From NCBI GenBank assembly GCA_016867635.1, contig VGJC01000004.1, positions 1 to 54,781 of the forward strand: a stretch of 54,781 nt of DNA, read 5' to 3'. A program made the translations under genes and the position numbers. Under the pieces are notes generated by a model. That model was given only the letters and a program-made list of their open reading frames with translations, was not told the DNA's origin and made no database searches. This document shows positions 39,662 to 48,968 of the stretch, piece after piece (within the stretch, counting starts at the first letter, position 1; the number at the start of each line of letters is the position of its first letter). This DNA is from Candidatus Aminicenantota bacterium (GTDB lineage: Bacteria; Acidobacteriota; Aminicenantia; Aminicenantales; Saccharicenantaceae).

Positions 39662-39735
39662 GGAGCCAACGATCGATGGCCTGGCCGCGGCCGGCCAAAT
39701 TGAGGAAAGATCGAACGCGAAGGGCTTCTGGTCCA

Positions 39736-39765
39736 TTGACAGTCCCCGGACTGCCCGATTAGAAT
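39736..39765 (+). promoter_or_regulatory. Promoter TTGACA-18-TAGAAT placed for leaderless transcription
   Basis: TTGACA 39736-39741; TAGAAT 39760-39765; ATG at 39772; no Shine-Dalgarno. Confidence 0.6.
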
Positions 39766-39771
39766 CCGATC

Positions 39772-41190
39772 ATGAGAAATCCGTTCCGTAGGCTTAGCGT
39801 CTCTCTGGCCCTGGCGATCCTCGCGGGCTCACTGCCGGCTGCGCGGCTTTCGGCCGGTCCGCTCCTTTTCGACCGCGAAGAGTATGCCGCCCGACGAGCC
39901 CGGCTCATGGACAAGATCCCCGACGGTGTCGCGGTCTTCCTTGGCGCGACCGCCTCCGCGACCGACCGGGCCTTCCGCCAGGGGCACGATTTCGGCTACT
40001 TTACGGGCGTCGAGGTCCCCGACGCCAATCTGGTCATCGACGGCTTGCGCAGGCAGAGCATCCTGTTCTTCACTATCAGCGAGAAAGAGGCCGAAGGCGA
40101 GGGCCTTCCCCCGGAGCTCGTCCGCGATCCCCAGGCGGTCACCGGGGTCGACCGTGCCCTGCCGGCCGAACAGTTCGGGACATTCCTCGCGGGACTCGCC
40201 CAAAGGACGCCCGTCATCTACACGATGTTCAAGCCCGAGGAGCTCGGCCCCGAGAACTCCAACGAGAAATTCAACGTCCTGCAGAGAACGATGACCACGA
40301 ACCCGTGGGACGGCCGCCTGACGCGCGAGCTCCAGTTCGTCCGCGTCCTTCGCGACCGGTTCCCCCAGGTCGAGATCCGCGACTGCTCGCCCCTGGTCTG
40401 GGACCTCCGCAAGGTCAAGACCCCGGCCGAGCTCGACGTCCTCCGGCGCGCCGTCCGGGTCGGCGTCGAGGCCCACAACGAGGTCATCCGCTCGACCCGC
40501 CCGGGGGTGGCCGAAAAGTCCTTGGAAGCGGTCTTCCAGTTCGTCTGCCGCCTGCGAGGGGCCGTCGACATGGCCTATCCGCCCATCCTCATGTCCGGCA
40601 AGAACCACGCCTTCGGTCATTATCACAAGTACGACCGGACGCTCGCCGCCGGCGACTTCATCATCCTCGACGCCGGTCCCGCGGTGGAAGACTACCACGT
40701 CGACATCTCGACGACCTTCCCGGCCTCGGGCAAGTTCACTCCGCGCCAGAAGGAGCTCTACGAGGCGGCCCTGGCCGTGCGCGACGTCTGCCTGGCGACC
40801 TACCGTCCGGGGCTGACCTTTCGGCAGGTCGGCGCCGCGATCGAGGCCATGCTCAAAGCGAAGAAGCTGGAGGCCTACGCCGGGGATTTCCGGGGCGTCA
40901 TCCGCTACGGCGGCTACAACCACATGATCGGCCTGGCCACCCATGACGTCACCGGGACGTTCGCCGGGCCCGACGAGGTCCTCGTGCCCGGCCTTGTCTT
41001 CGCCTGCGACATCCAGCTCTTCCGCCTCGAGGAGGAGATCGGCATCCGGATCGAGGACACGGTGGCCATCACCGGGACGGGCTGCGAGAACCTGTCGGCC
41101 GGCGTGCCCCGGACGGTCGCCGAGATCGAGGCCTTTATGAAAAAGGACGGCCTCCTCCAGCTTTACGACGGCGCGCGCCCGAAGCGTTGA
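39772..41190 (+). CDS. Xaa-Pro aminopeptidase (M24), secreted
   Basis: GHYHKYDRTLAAGDFIILDAGPAVEDYHVDISTTFPASGKFTPRQKELYEA; HMIGLATHDVTG; IEDTVAIT. Confidence 0.9.
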   Translation: MRNPFRRLSVSLALAILAGSLPAARLSAGPLLFDREEYAARRARLMDKIPDGVAVFLGATASATDRAFRQGHDFGYFTGVEVPDANLVIDGLRRQSILFFTISEKEAEGEGLPPELVRDPQAVTGVDRALPAEQFGTFLAGLAQRTPVIYTMFKPEELGPENSNEKFNVLQRTMTTNPWDGRLTRELQFVRVLRDRFPQVEIRDCSPLVWDLRKVKTPAELDVLRRAVRVGVEAHNEVIRSTRPGVAEKSLEAVFQFVCRLRGAVDMAYPPILMSGKNHAFGHYHKYDRTLAAGDFIILDAGPAVEDYHVDISTTFPASGKFTPRQKELYEAALAVRDVCLATYRPGLTFRQVGAAIEAMLKAKKLEAYAGDFRGVIRYGGYNHMIGLATHDVTGTFAGPDEVLVPGLVFACDIQLFRLEEEIGIRIEDTVAITGTGCENLSAGVPRTVAEIEAFMKKDGLLQLYDGARPKR

Positions 41191-41206
41191 AAGATGAGGT
41201 AAGAAT

Positions 41207-43348
41207 ATGAAAAGAAGATCCCTCTTTGTCGTCCTGACAGCTCTCTTCGTTCTCGTCGCCTCCCTGCCGGTTCTCGGCCAGGGCGTGGACTGGTCGACCA
41301 AGCCGCTGCAGTCCGAGCGCGCCCGGTCTTACGACGCGCTCCACTACCTGATCAAGATCCGCCTCGACCTCGACCGGAAAGCCTTCGAGGGCGTGACCAC
41401 CGTCATCGCCACCTCCCTGCGGGAGGGCCTCGAGACCTGTGTCCTCGACGCCGAGGAGTTCACCGTGACCTCCGTCCTCGACGCCGACGGCCGGCCGCTC
41501 GCCTTCGACCAGACGGCGACCGAGCTCGCCGTCCGTCTGGGGCGGCCCTACAAGTTCGGCGAAGAGATGACCTTCACCTGCTTCTATCACGGGCAGGACC
41601 CGAAGATCGGGCTGCGGTTCGCCGCGGAAACCGCCGACAACCCCCGGATCGTCTTTTCCGACTCCTGGCCCACGAACGTCCACCACTGGTTCCCCTGCTT
41701 CGACTACCCGAACGACAAGGTCACCAACGAGATCGTGGCCACGGTCGAGCGCGGGCTCAAAGTCGCCGCCAACGGCCGGCTGGTCGGCGTCTTCGAGGAT
41801 CCGGCGGCCGGCACGGTGACCTATCACTGGTCCCAGGACCAGCCCCACTCGACCTATCTCATCTTCCTGGCGGCCGCGCCTTACGTCGTCGTCCGGGATT
41901 CCTATAAGACCCTCCCGATAAGCTACTGGGTCTATCCGCAGGACGAGGCCAAGGCCGGGCCGACCTACGGCAAGACCCCTAAGATGATGGAGTTCTTCGA
42001 CCGCATCTACGGGTACGATTACCCCTGGCGGAAATACGACCAGATCTCGGTGCCCTCCGGCGGCGGGGCCGAGAGCACCTCGGCCACGGCCATGACCCAC
42101 AGGATCATGGTCGACGAGAGGGGAGAGCCCGACTTCCCGGCCATCGGCATCGTCTCCCACGAGCTGGCCCATCAGTGGTGGGGCAACCTCGTCACCCTCC
42201 GCAGCTGGGCCCACGCCTGGATCAACGAGAGCTTCGGGACCTACTCGGACTACCTCTACCACCGCTTCGAGATGGGCGAGGACGAGGGCGCGCTCAATCT
42301 CCAGAACAAGCTCGACTCCTATCTCCGGGAAGCCAAGACCCGCTACATCCGGCCGATCGTCACCGACCGCTACGAAAAGCCCGGCGACATGTTCGACGCC
42401 CACACCTATCCCAAGGGGGCCCGCGTCATCCATATGCTCCGCTCCCTTCTCGGCGACGAGCCGTTCTTCAAGACGATCAGCCATTTCCTCCATCGCTACG
42501 CGTTCGACGCCGTCGACACCGCCGACTTCATCCGCTCGGTCAAGACCGTTACCGGTCAGAACCTCGACTGGTTCTTCGACCAGTGGCTGTTCAAGCCCGG
42601 CCACCCGGTCTTCGAGGTCAAGAGCGAGTGGGACGCGGACGCCAAGGTCGTCCGGCTCGCGGTGGCCCAGGTCCAAAACCTCTCGAAGGGCGTTCCCGTA
42701 TTCCAGATGCCCGTGGCCATCAAGCTCGTCACGGGCTCCGGGACGGACATCCAAAAGATCTGGGTCGAGAAGCGGGAGGCGACCTTCGAGCTGCCGCTCG
42801 GAGAGCGGCCTCTGCTGGTACGGTTCGACGCGGACAACGTGCTCATCAAAGAGATTACTTTCCCGAAGGGAAGTGACGAGCTTCGCTTTCAGCTCGACAA
42901 CGACGACGTTATCGGCCGGATGGAGGCGGCCGGTGCGCTTGCGTCCTTCAAGGACGATCCGCGAATCGCAAGGGCGCTCGTTTCCAGCCTCCGGGATGAC
43001 CCGTTCTGGGCGGTCCGCAAGGGCGCCCTCGAGGCCCTGGCCAAGATCGGCCCCAAGGACGGCGCGGCCGTCTTCAAGAGAGCCTGCGGGGACAAGGATC
43101 CGCAGGTCCGGGCCGCGGCCCTCGTCGCCCTGGGGGATCTCAAAGACAGGAAGAACCTCGCGTTCTACATGGACCTTTTCCGGAAGGACCCGAGCTACCG
43201 GGTCCAGGCCGAGGCCTTAACGGCCATCGGCAAGACGGGCGATCAATCGGCCGTCCCGTTCCTCAGGCAGGCCGCGACCGTCCCTTCCTACCGGAACATG
43301 GTGGCCCGGGCCGCTGAGAAAGCCCTGGGGCTCATCCAAGATCGATAA
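41207..43348 (+). CDS. M1-family metallopeptidase with C-terminal HEAT-like repeats
   Basis: SHELAHQWWGNLVT...NESFGTY (HExxH-18-E); HEAT-like C-terminus; signal peptide. Confidence 0.92.
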   Translation: MKRRSLFVVLTALFVLVASLPVLGQGVDWSTKPLQSERARSYDALHYLIKIRLDLDRKAFEGVTTVIATSLREGLETCVLDAEEFTVTSVLDADGRPLAFDQTATELAVRLGRPYKFGEEMTFTCFYHGQDPKIGLRFAAETADNPRIVFSDSWPTNVHHWFPCFDYPNDKVTNEIVATVERGLKVAANGRLVGVFEDPAAGTVTYHWSQDQPHSTYLIFLAAAPYVVVRDSYKTLPISYWVYPQDEAKAGPTYGKTPKMMEFFDRIYGYDYPWRKYDQISVPSGGGAESTSATAMTHRIMVDERGEPDFPAIGIVSHELAHQWWGNLVTLRSWAHAWINESFGTYSDYLYHRFEMGEDEGALNLQNKLDSYLREAKTRYIRPIVTDRYEKPGDMFDAHTYPKGARVIHMLRSLLGDEPFFKTISHFLHRYAFDAVDTADFIRSVKTVTGQNLDWFFDQWLFKPGHPVFEVKSEWDADAKVVRLAVAQVQNLSKGVPVFQMPVAIKLVTGSGTDIQKIWVEKREATFELPLGERPLLVRFDADNVLIKEITFPKGSDELRFQLDNDDVIGRMEAAGALASFKDDPRIARALVSSLRDDPFWAVRKGALEALAKIGPKDGAAVFKRACGDKDPQVRAAALVALGDLKDRKNLAFYMDLFRKDPSYRVQAEALTAIGKTGDQSAVPFLRQAATVPSYRNMVARAAEKALGLIQDR

Positions 43349-43380
43349 AAGCGAATGGCCGGAGACGAAAGAGGACCGAA

Positions 43381-44631
43381 ATGAGAACCGAAGCCGCCTT
43401 CTTTCGGTTCCACCTCCGGGTGGGCGCGCGCCTCGCCCTGCGCATCTTGGCCCCTGTCTTGGCCGTCATCCTATTCCTGTTCTATGTCCTGAGGCCCGAA
43501 TTCGTTCTGGCCCTCGCCCGGGCCCTCTATCTCGAGGGCAGCCTGGTCGAATCCGGCCTGGCTGGAACCCTCCTTCTTCTGGCCATGGCCCGTGCGGTCG
43601 TGCCCAGAGTCGCGGCCGGTCATGCCGGATGGGCGCGCTCCCTTCCGGCGAACGGTCGCGCCCTCCGAGCTCTGGAGGTTCTCTCCTCGGTCATCGCGGA
43701 AGCGCCCCTTCTCATGGTGCTGGGGGCTCTGGCCTGGGCCGTCGCGGGTCCGAATCCGGCCAGGGTGGCCGCCCATCTCGGCGGTCTCCTCGTCGGCGCC
43801 GCAGCGGCCGGCCTTCTCTATCTCCAAGGACGCGCTTCTCTGAAGAGCAAGCTCCTTCCGGCGGCCGCGTGTTTTCTCTCCTTTTCGGGGCAGGCCATCC
43901 CTTTGATGGCGGCCGCGGGGAGCCTGATCCTGGCCATGGCGGCGCCGGCCATGGACTCGATCGGCCGAAAGCGGGGTCGTTCCCGGCGCTCTCTGCCCGC
44001 AGCTCGATTTTTCTTTGGGGTGTCGCTCCGGGCCCTGGGCGGACGGGCCGTCCTGGCCTATGTTCCGCCGGCGCTCATCCTGGCCGCCTGCCGGCTGTCT
44101 CTCGTCAACAACGAATTCACGGGGCCCGCGGCCTTGGGGCTTACGCTTTTCGGCCTCACTCTGGGCTTGGCCACATCCATTGGCGCGACAGCCCACGCCC
44201 TGGCCGCGCGGCGGCCCGCTTGGCCCTGGCTCCGTTCGCTTCCCCGGTCGGCCGCCGCGCGGATCGGCTCCGACGCGCTCTTTCTCGGCCTCATCGCCTT
44301 GCCCGTCGTGTTCGGACTGGCCCTCCTCGGCCGCCAGGCCGGGGAAGCCGTGTCCCTCGTCGGCCCCCTGGCCTGGTTCGCGTTCCGCGGCGCCGGCGCC
44401 ATGCGGGTGGATGCGGACAAGCCCTTCGGCGTACTTGGCCGGCTGGTCATCGAGGGAACGATCCTCTCCATGATCGTGGCTGTTGTCCCATGGGGGGCTT
44501 GGCTTCTGGGTGCCGCCGCGCCAGCGGCCTTCTTCTGGTCCAGAAACGCCGAGCGACACCTCAAACCGACCCTGTGGGCCGAGCGTCACCACCTGAGCGC
44601 CGGCGATCCTCTCTCCTGGAGCGCCTCATGA
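43381..44631 (+). CDS. Polytopic membrane protein, probable ABC permease partner
   Basis: Many TM helices; overlaps the downstream ATPase start (ATGA). Confidence 0.7.
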   Translation: MRTEAAFFRFHLRVGARLALRILAPVLAVILFLFYVLRPEFVLALARALYLEGSLVESGLAGTLLLLAMARAVVPRVAAGHAGWARSLPANGRALRALEVLSSVIAEAPLLMVLGALAWAVAGPNPARVAAHLGGLLVGAAAAGLLYLQGRASLKSKLLPAAACFLSFSGQAIPLMAAAGSLILAMAAPAMDSIGRKRGRSRRSLPAARFFFGVSLRALGGRAVLAYVPPALILAACRLSLVNNEFTGPAALGLTLFGLTLGLATSIGATAHALAARRPAWPWLRSLPRSAAARIGSDALFLGLIALPVVFGLALLGRQAGEAVSLVGPLAWFAFRGAGAMRVDADKPFGVLGRLVIEGTILSMIVAVVPWGAWLLGAAAPAAFFWSRNAERHLKPTLWAERHHLSAGDPLSWSAS

Positions 44632-45329
44632 TGGTCTTCGAGAACGTGACCTTCGGCTATGAGCCGGAGAGGGCGGTCATCCGGAAAGCCTGCCTGGAAT
44701 TGTCGCCCGGCCTGACCCTGTTTCTGGGGCCGAACGGATGCGGCAAGAGCACGTTGATGAAGCTGGCCGCCGGCGTCGAACGCCCCGACGAAGGCCGGAT
44801 CCTGGTCGACGGCGCCGACCTCTGGAGGGAGGAAGCCAAGGCCCGACAGCGCTTGGCCTATCTTCCGGAGTTCGCGGACATCACGCCGTACGCGTCGCTC
44901 CGGGATGTCATGCGCCTCGTCTGTCGCCTCCGCAGGCAACCTGTCCAGGCGGGGGACAGGGCCTTGGAAACGTTCGGCCTGGGGGGCGAAGCCGGACGCT
45001 CGATCCGTGAGCTGTCATCGGGTCAGAGGAAGAGAGCCCTTTTCGCGGCGGCCTTCATCGGACATCCGTCCCATGTCTTGCTCGACGAGCCGCTGGACGC
45101 GCTCGACAGGAAGATCGCCGACGATGTGCTGGGTTGGATCCGGGAAAGAATTGCCGACGGAGCCACCCTGGCCGTCGTTTCCCACGCCATCGAGCCGTTC
45201 GCGGAACTGGCCACAGGTGCCCTCACGTTGCGCGAGGGACAGGTCGAACAGTATGGAAAGCTCCCCGGGGCGCCCAAGGACCGCTTTCGTCTTCTCGACT
45301 CCCTGGCCCGCGGAGTGGTCGCGTCCTGA
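44628..45329 (+). CDS. ABC transporter ATP-binding protein
   Basis: LGPNGCGKST, ELSSGQRKRALFAAAFIGHPSHVLLDEPLDALD. Confidence 0.9.
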   Translation: MMVFENVTFGYEPERAVIRKACLELSPGLTLFLGPNGCGKSTLMKLAAGVERPDEGRILVDGADLWREEAKARQRLAYLPEFADITPYASLRDVMRLVCRLRRQPVQAGDRALETFGLGGEAGRSIRELSSGQRKRALFAAAFIGHPSHVLLDEPLDALDRKIADDVLGWIRERIADGATLAVVSHAIEPFAELATGALTLREGQVEQYGKLPGAPKDRFRLLDSLARGVVAS

Positions 45330-45346
45330 TCGCGCCTATCCTGCGC

Positions 45347-45376
45347 CTTCCCCCAGGCCATCAGAGGGGGAAGTTT
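45347..45376 (+). terminator. Possible terminator hairpin
   Basis: CTTCCCCC-11 nt-GGGGGAAG followed by TTT. Confidence 0.4.
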
Positions 45377-45436
45377 CCATCATCACCATCATCGGAGTTC
45401 AAGAAGCGCGTGCCAGAATCCGTGCCGGCCGCCGCC

Positions 45437-45751
45437 TTAGAAGAAGCCGGCTCGCTTCAGGGCTTCCATCGAGATCCGGTTGGAGGGGCCGTCGCCCCTG
45501 GCCACGCAGACCGCGACGTTGTTCTCGGTGGCCCGGACGATCTCGGCGATGTCCTGATGGGTAAATCCCGGGCAGAGGAGAATGGACTCGATCTTTTTCT
45601 CCCGGTACAGGCGCGTGCTGACCTCCAGGGCCTCGGCCTGGCTTTTGACGATGACGACGTCCAATTGACACTTGCCCGTGTCGATGAAGCAGCGGTGCCT
45701 GTCCTTGTCGGCGTCCGGGGCGTGAGCAAGAAAGAGCGTTCTAAAAGCCAT
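45437..45751 (-). CDS. DsrE-family protein
   Basis: DVVIVKSQAEALEVSTRLYREKKIESILLCPGFTHQDIAEIV; AGGAGG RBS. Confidence 0.75.
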   Translation of the reverse strand: MAFRTLFLAHAPDADKDRHRCFIDTGKCQLDVVIVKSQAEALEVSTRLYREKKIESILLCPGFTHQDIAEIVRATENNVAVCVARGDGPSNRISMEALKRAGFF

Positions 45752-45788
45752 GGGTCCGTCCTCCTGAATGAAAATAATCCCGAACGGA

Positions 45789-47483
45789 TCAGCGGGCGTC
45801 GTGGACGACGCGGCCGCCGACCATGGTCAAAAGGACCTCGGTCTTGGCGATCTCTCGGGACGCGATCTCGAAGATGTTCCGGTCGATCATGATCAGGTCC
45901 GCGAGCTTGCCGGGCTCGATGGAACCTTCGTCCTTCTCCCGACGCATGGCGTAGGCGCCGCCCATGGTGTAGGCGTGGACCGCTTCCTCGAGCGTGACCT
46001 GGTGTTGAGGGAGCCAGCCGCCTTCGGGGAAACCGTCGAGGCTCTGGCGGGTCACGGCCACCTGGAGGCCGGGCCAGGGGCTGAGGGTGACGACCGGCCA
46101 GTCGCTGCCGAAGGCCAGCCGCGCGCCCCCGTCGAGGACGGCTTTCCAGGCGAAGGCCCTCTGCTCGCGCTCGGGGCCGACGTTGGCGATCCAGGTGCCC
46201 ATCCACGTAGGGTCGGGATTGGCGTGCAGCGGCTGAAAGCTGGCGAGGACGCCCAGCCGGCCGAACCGCGGGATGTCGCCGGCGGCGATGTCCTCGGCGT
46301 GCTCGATCTTGTTCCGGACATCGGGGTTCCCGGCCGCCCGGGCGGCCTCCTCGTAGGCGTCTAGCGACAGCCGGATGGCCGCGTCCCCGATGGCGTGGGT
46401 CGACACCTGCAGGCCTTTGGCGTTGAAGGCGGCCACCGCTCTCTTGAAGGCCTCCGGCTCCCAGAACAGCTTTCCCCGGTTTCCGCGCTGGTTCTCGTAG
46501 GGATCGAGCATGGCCCCGGTGCCCGAGTCGATGACCCCGTCGAGCATCAGCTTGATCCCGCCGAGCGAGAGCCAGTCGTCGTCGTATCGCGCGCGGGCCT
46601 CCTCATAAGCCAGCCAGTCCTTCTCGGCCGGGCCGGGCGGATCGACCCACATGGACACGGAGAGACGGACCGTCAGATCGCCCTCCCTGCGGATCCGGTC
46701 CAAGAGGTCGAGGGCCTCGAACTCGCCTCCCATCCCGTGCGCGCGGACGACACCCAGCCGGGCAGCCTCGCGCAGGCCTCGGCGCAGGGCCGCGAGCGTC
46801 TGCTCGTCGGTCTGACGGGGGATGTGCTTCGAGACCAAGGCGCCGGCCTCTTCCAGCAGAGCCCCGGTCGGCTCCCCGGCCTCGTCGCGCACGATGGTCC
46901 CGTTCAGGGGGTCTTTGGTGTCGCGGCCGACGCCGGCGACGGCCAGGGCCCGGCTGTTGACCCAGGTCGTGTGGCCGTCGGCGCAGCTCATGACGGCCGG
47001 GCGGTCGGGCACGACCTCGTCGAGGAATTTCTTGTGCGGCATGTCGCCCGGGAACGCGGCGTACATCCAGCCGCGCCCTTGGACCCAGCTCGCCTCGGGG
47101 TTCTCCCGGGCGAACGCCCGGATCCTTTCCTGGATCTCCTCGACCGTCCTGGTCCCGGCCAGGTCGACCTTGGCCAGGCTCGCCGAACCGCTGACGAAAT
47201 GGATATGACTGTCCATGAACCCGGGAAGGACCAGTCTTCCCCCGGCGTCGATGACCAGAGTTTCAGGGGCTTTATGGCGCGAGACGGCCTTCGTCGTTCC
47301 CACCGCGAGAATGCGCCCTTCCCGGACGGCGACGGCTTCGGCCCACGGACGGGCGGCATCCACCGTATAGACGCGGGCATTGAGGATGACGGTGTCGGCC
47401 GCCGGCCGCCCGCCGGAACAGGAGGCCGTCAAAAGGAGGACAATAAAAAGGAAACCCGCGAACCCGGTCGATCTCTTGTTCAT
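45789..47483 (-). CDS. YtcJ-like amidohydrolase lipoprotein
   Basis: LPGFMDSHIHFVSG; VSTHAIGDAAIRLSLDAYE; FGSDWPV; lipobox LLTASCSGG. Confidence 0.9.
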   Translation of the reverse strand: MNKRSTGFAGFLFIVLLLTASCSGGRPAADTVILNARVYTVDAARPWAEAVAVREGRILAVGTTKAVSRHKAPETLVIDAGGRLVLPGFMDSHIHFVSGSASLAKVDLAGTRTVEEIQERIRAFARENPEASWVQGRGWMYAAFPGDMPHKKFLDEVVPDRPAVMSCADGHTTWVNSRALAVAGVGRDTKDPLNGTIVRDEAGEPTGALLEEAGALVSKHIPRQTDEQTLAALRRGLREAARLGVVRAHGMGGEFEALDLLDRIRREGDLTVRLSVSMWVDPPGPAEKDWLAYEEARARYDDDWLSLGGIKLMLDGVIDSGTGAMLDPYENQRGNRGKLFWEPEAFKRAVAAFNAKGLQVSTHAIGDAAIRLSLDAYEEAARAAGNPDVRNKIEHAEDIAAGDIPRFGRLGVLASFQPLHANPDPTWMGTWIANVGPEREQRAFAWKAVLDGGARLAFGSDWPVVTLSPWPGLQVAVTRQSLDGFPEGGWLPQHQVTLEEAVHAYTMGGAYAMRREKDEGSIEPGKLADLIMIDRNIFEIASREIAKTEVLLTMVGGRVVHDAR

Positions 47484-47496
47484 GGTACGTATTATA
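47484..47496 (-). promoter_or_regulatory. -10 TATAAT placed for leaderless transcription of the amidohydrolase gene
   Basis: Minus strand TATAAT at 47496-47491, 7 nt before ATG 47483; no Shine-Dalgarno. Confidence 0.45.
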
Positions 47497-47686
47497 GCCC
47501 ATTCGGGCGTCGCGGCGAATGGGAGCGATGGCTCGCCGGTGGCGGCGCCGGCCGCGTCGCTCTCATCTTGGCCGCCATTTCCTCCCTGACGACCTCTAGG
47601 GCCTGAACGAAGTCCTTGGCCATGATGCGCGCGAAAGCCCCAAAATGTCAACTTTGGTGATATAATGGCCCGCTCGGGAGGACGAC

Positions 47687-48964
47687 ATGAGACAGGCGAC
47701 CGTGGTCCTGGCGATCATCCTGCTGTCGTTATCCGCGGCGGCCGAGCCGGGCGCCGGCCGGTCCGACGCGCCCAAGTCCTATACGCTCGAGGCGGTCATC
47801 GCCGCCGGCCTGGACAACAATCCGGACCTCCAGGCCCGGAGGAGCGCGACCGAGGCCCGGAAAGCGGCCTGGGGAGCGTCCCGCCGATGGGCCAACCCCA
47901 CCCTCGGGCTCGAGGCCGGCAAGGGATACCCGGCGGGGACGGAGGCTTCCGTGGATATCGGAGGGATCGCTCTGAGCCAGGCCCTCGAGAACCCGGTCAA
48001 GAGGAAATACCGGGTGGAAGCCTTCGAGAACGAGTGGCGGGCCGCGGAGCACGATCTCCGGGCCGAGGAGATCGCCTTCATCTCCGGGGTCAAGGTCCTG
48101 TTCGCCCGCATCCTCCATCTCCGCAGGCTGGAGACGATCTCCCGCGCCGACGCGGGATCGCTCGAGTCCATGCTGGCGCTCGTCCGCAGGCGCGTCGAGC
48201 TCGGCGAGAGCCGCGAGCTCGAGGCCCTCAAGATCGAGGTCGAGACGCTCCGCGGACGGAACGACCTCCACCGCGTCCAAGCCGACCTCCATCTGGCCCG
48301 TGAAGAGCTCAACGGCTTCGTCGGCGGGTCCCTGCCCCCGGATTTCGAGCTCGACGGGGAGATGACCTACGAGCCGGGGCTGCTCGACGAGACGGCGCTC
48401 CTGGCCCGCGCGGACGATTCCCATCCCCTGATCCTGACGAGGAGAAGCGAGCTGGCCGCCGCCCGGAGCCGGCTGGGCTACGTCCGTTGGCAGCGGCTCC
48501 CCGATCCCGTGATCTCGGGCTTCACCGGCGACGAGATGGACGGCCGCAAGACGGGCGTCGGGTTGTCGTTCGAGATCCCGCTCTGGGACTTCAAGTCGCG
48601 GGCCGTGGACGAGGCGACGGGGCTGGCCCTGGCCGCCGAAAGCGCCCTGCGGGCCGCGCGGACCTCGGTCGGGCTGGGCGTCCGGGCCCAGGTCAACCGG
48701 ATGAGGCTCACCGCGAGGACCCTCGACCTGTTCCGCGGGGGGCTGATGAAGCAGGCCGAGGAGAGCCTGCGCATCGCCGATGTCAGCTTCCGCCAGGGCG
48801 AGCTGTCGCTGCTCGACTACCTCGACTCCCGGCGGACGCATTATGCCATCCTTCGCGACTATGAGGAGGCGCTCCTGCAATGGCAGGTCGACCGGGCCGA
48901 GCTCGAGAAAGCGTCGGGGGTTCTCGAACCCGGCGACGCGAGCGAAGATCCGAGGGGAGAATGA
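47687..48964 (+). CDS. TolC-family outer membrane efflux protein (CzcC-like)
   Basis: TLEAVIAAGLDNNPDLQARR...ANPTLGLEAGKG; SFRQGELSLLDYLDSRRTHY. Confidence 0.88.
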   Translation: MRQATVVLAIILLSLSAAAEPGAGRSDAPKSYTLEAVIAAGLDNNPDLQARRSATEARKAAWGASRRWANPTLGLEAGKGYPAGTEASVDIGGIALSQALENPVKRKYRVEAFENEWRAAEHDLRAEEIAFISGVKVLFARILHLRRLETISRADAGSLESMLALVRRRVELGESRELEALKIEVETLRGRNDLHRVQADLHLAREELNGFVGGSLPPDFELDGEMTYEPGLLDETALLARADDSHPLILTRRSELAAARSRLGYVRWQRLPDPVISGFTGDEMDGRKTGVGLSFEIPLWDFKSRAVDEATGLALAAESALRAARTSVGLGVRAQVNRMRLTARTLDLFRGGLMKQAEESLRIADVSFRQGELSLLDYLDSRRTHYAILRDYEEALLQWQVDRAELEKASGVLEPGDASEDPRGE

Positions 48965-48968
48965 GCCG

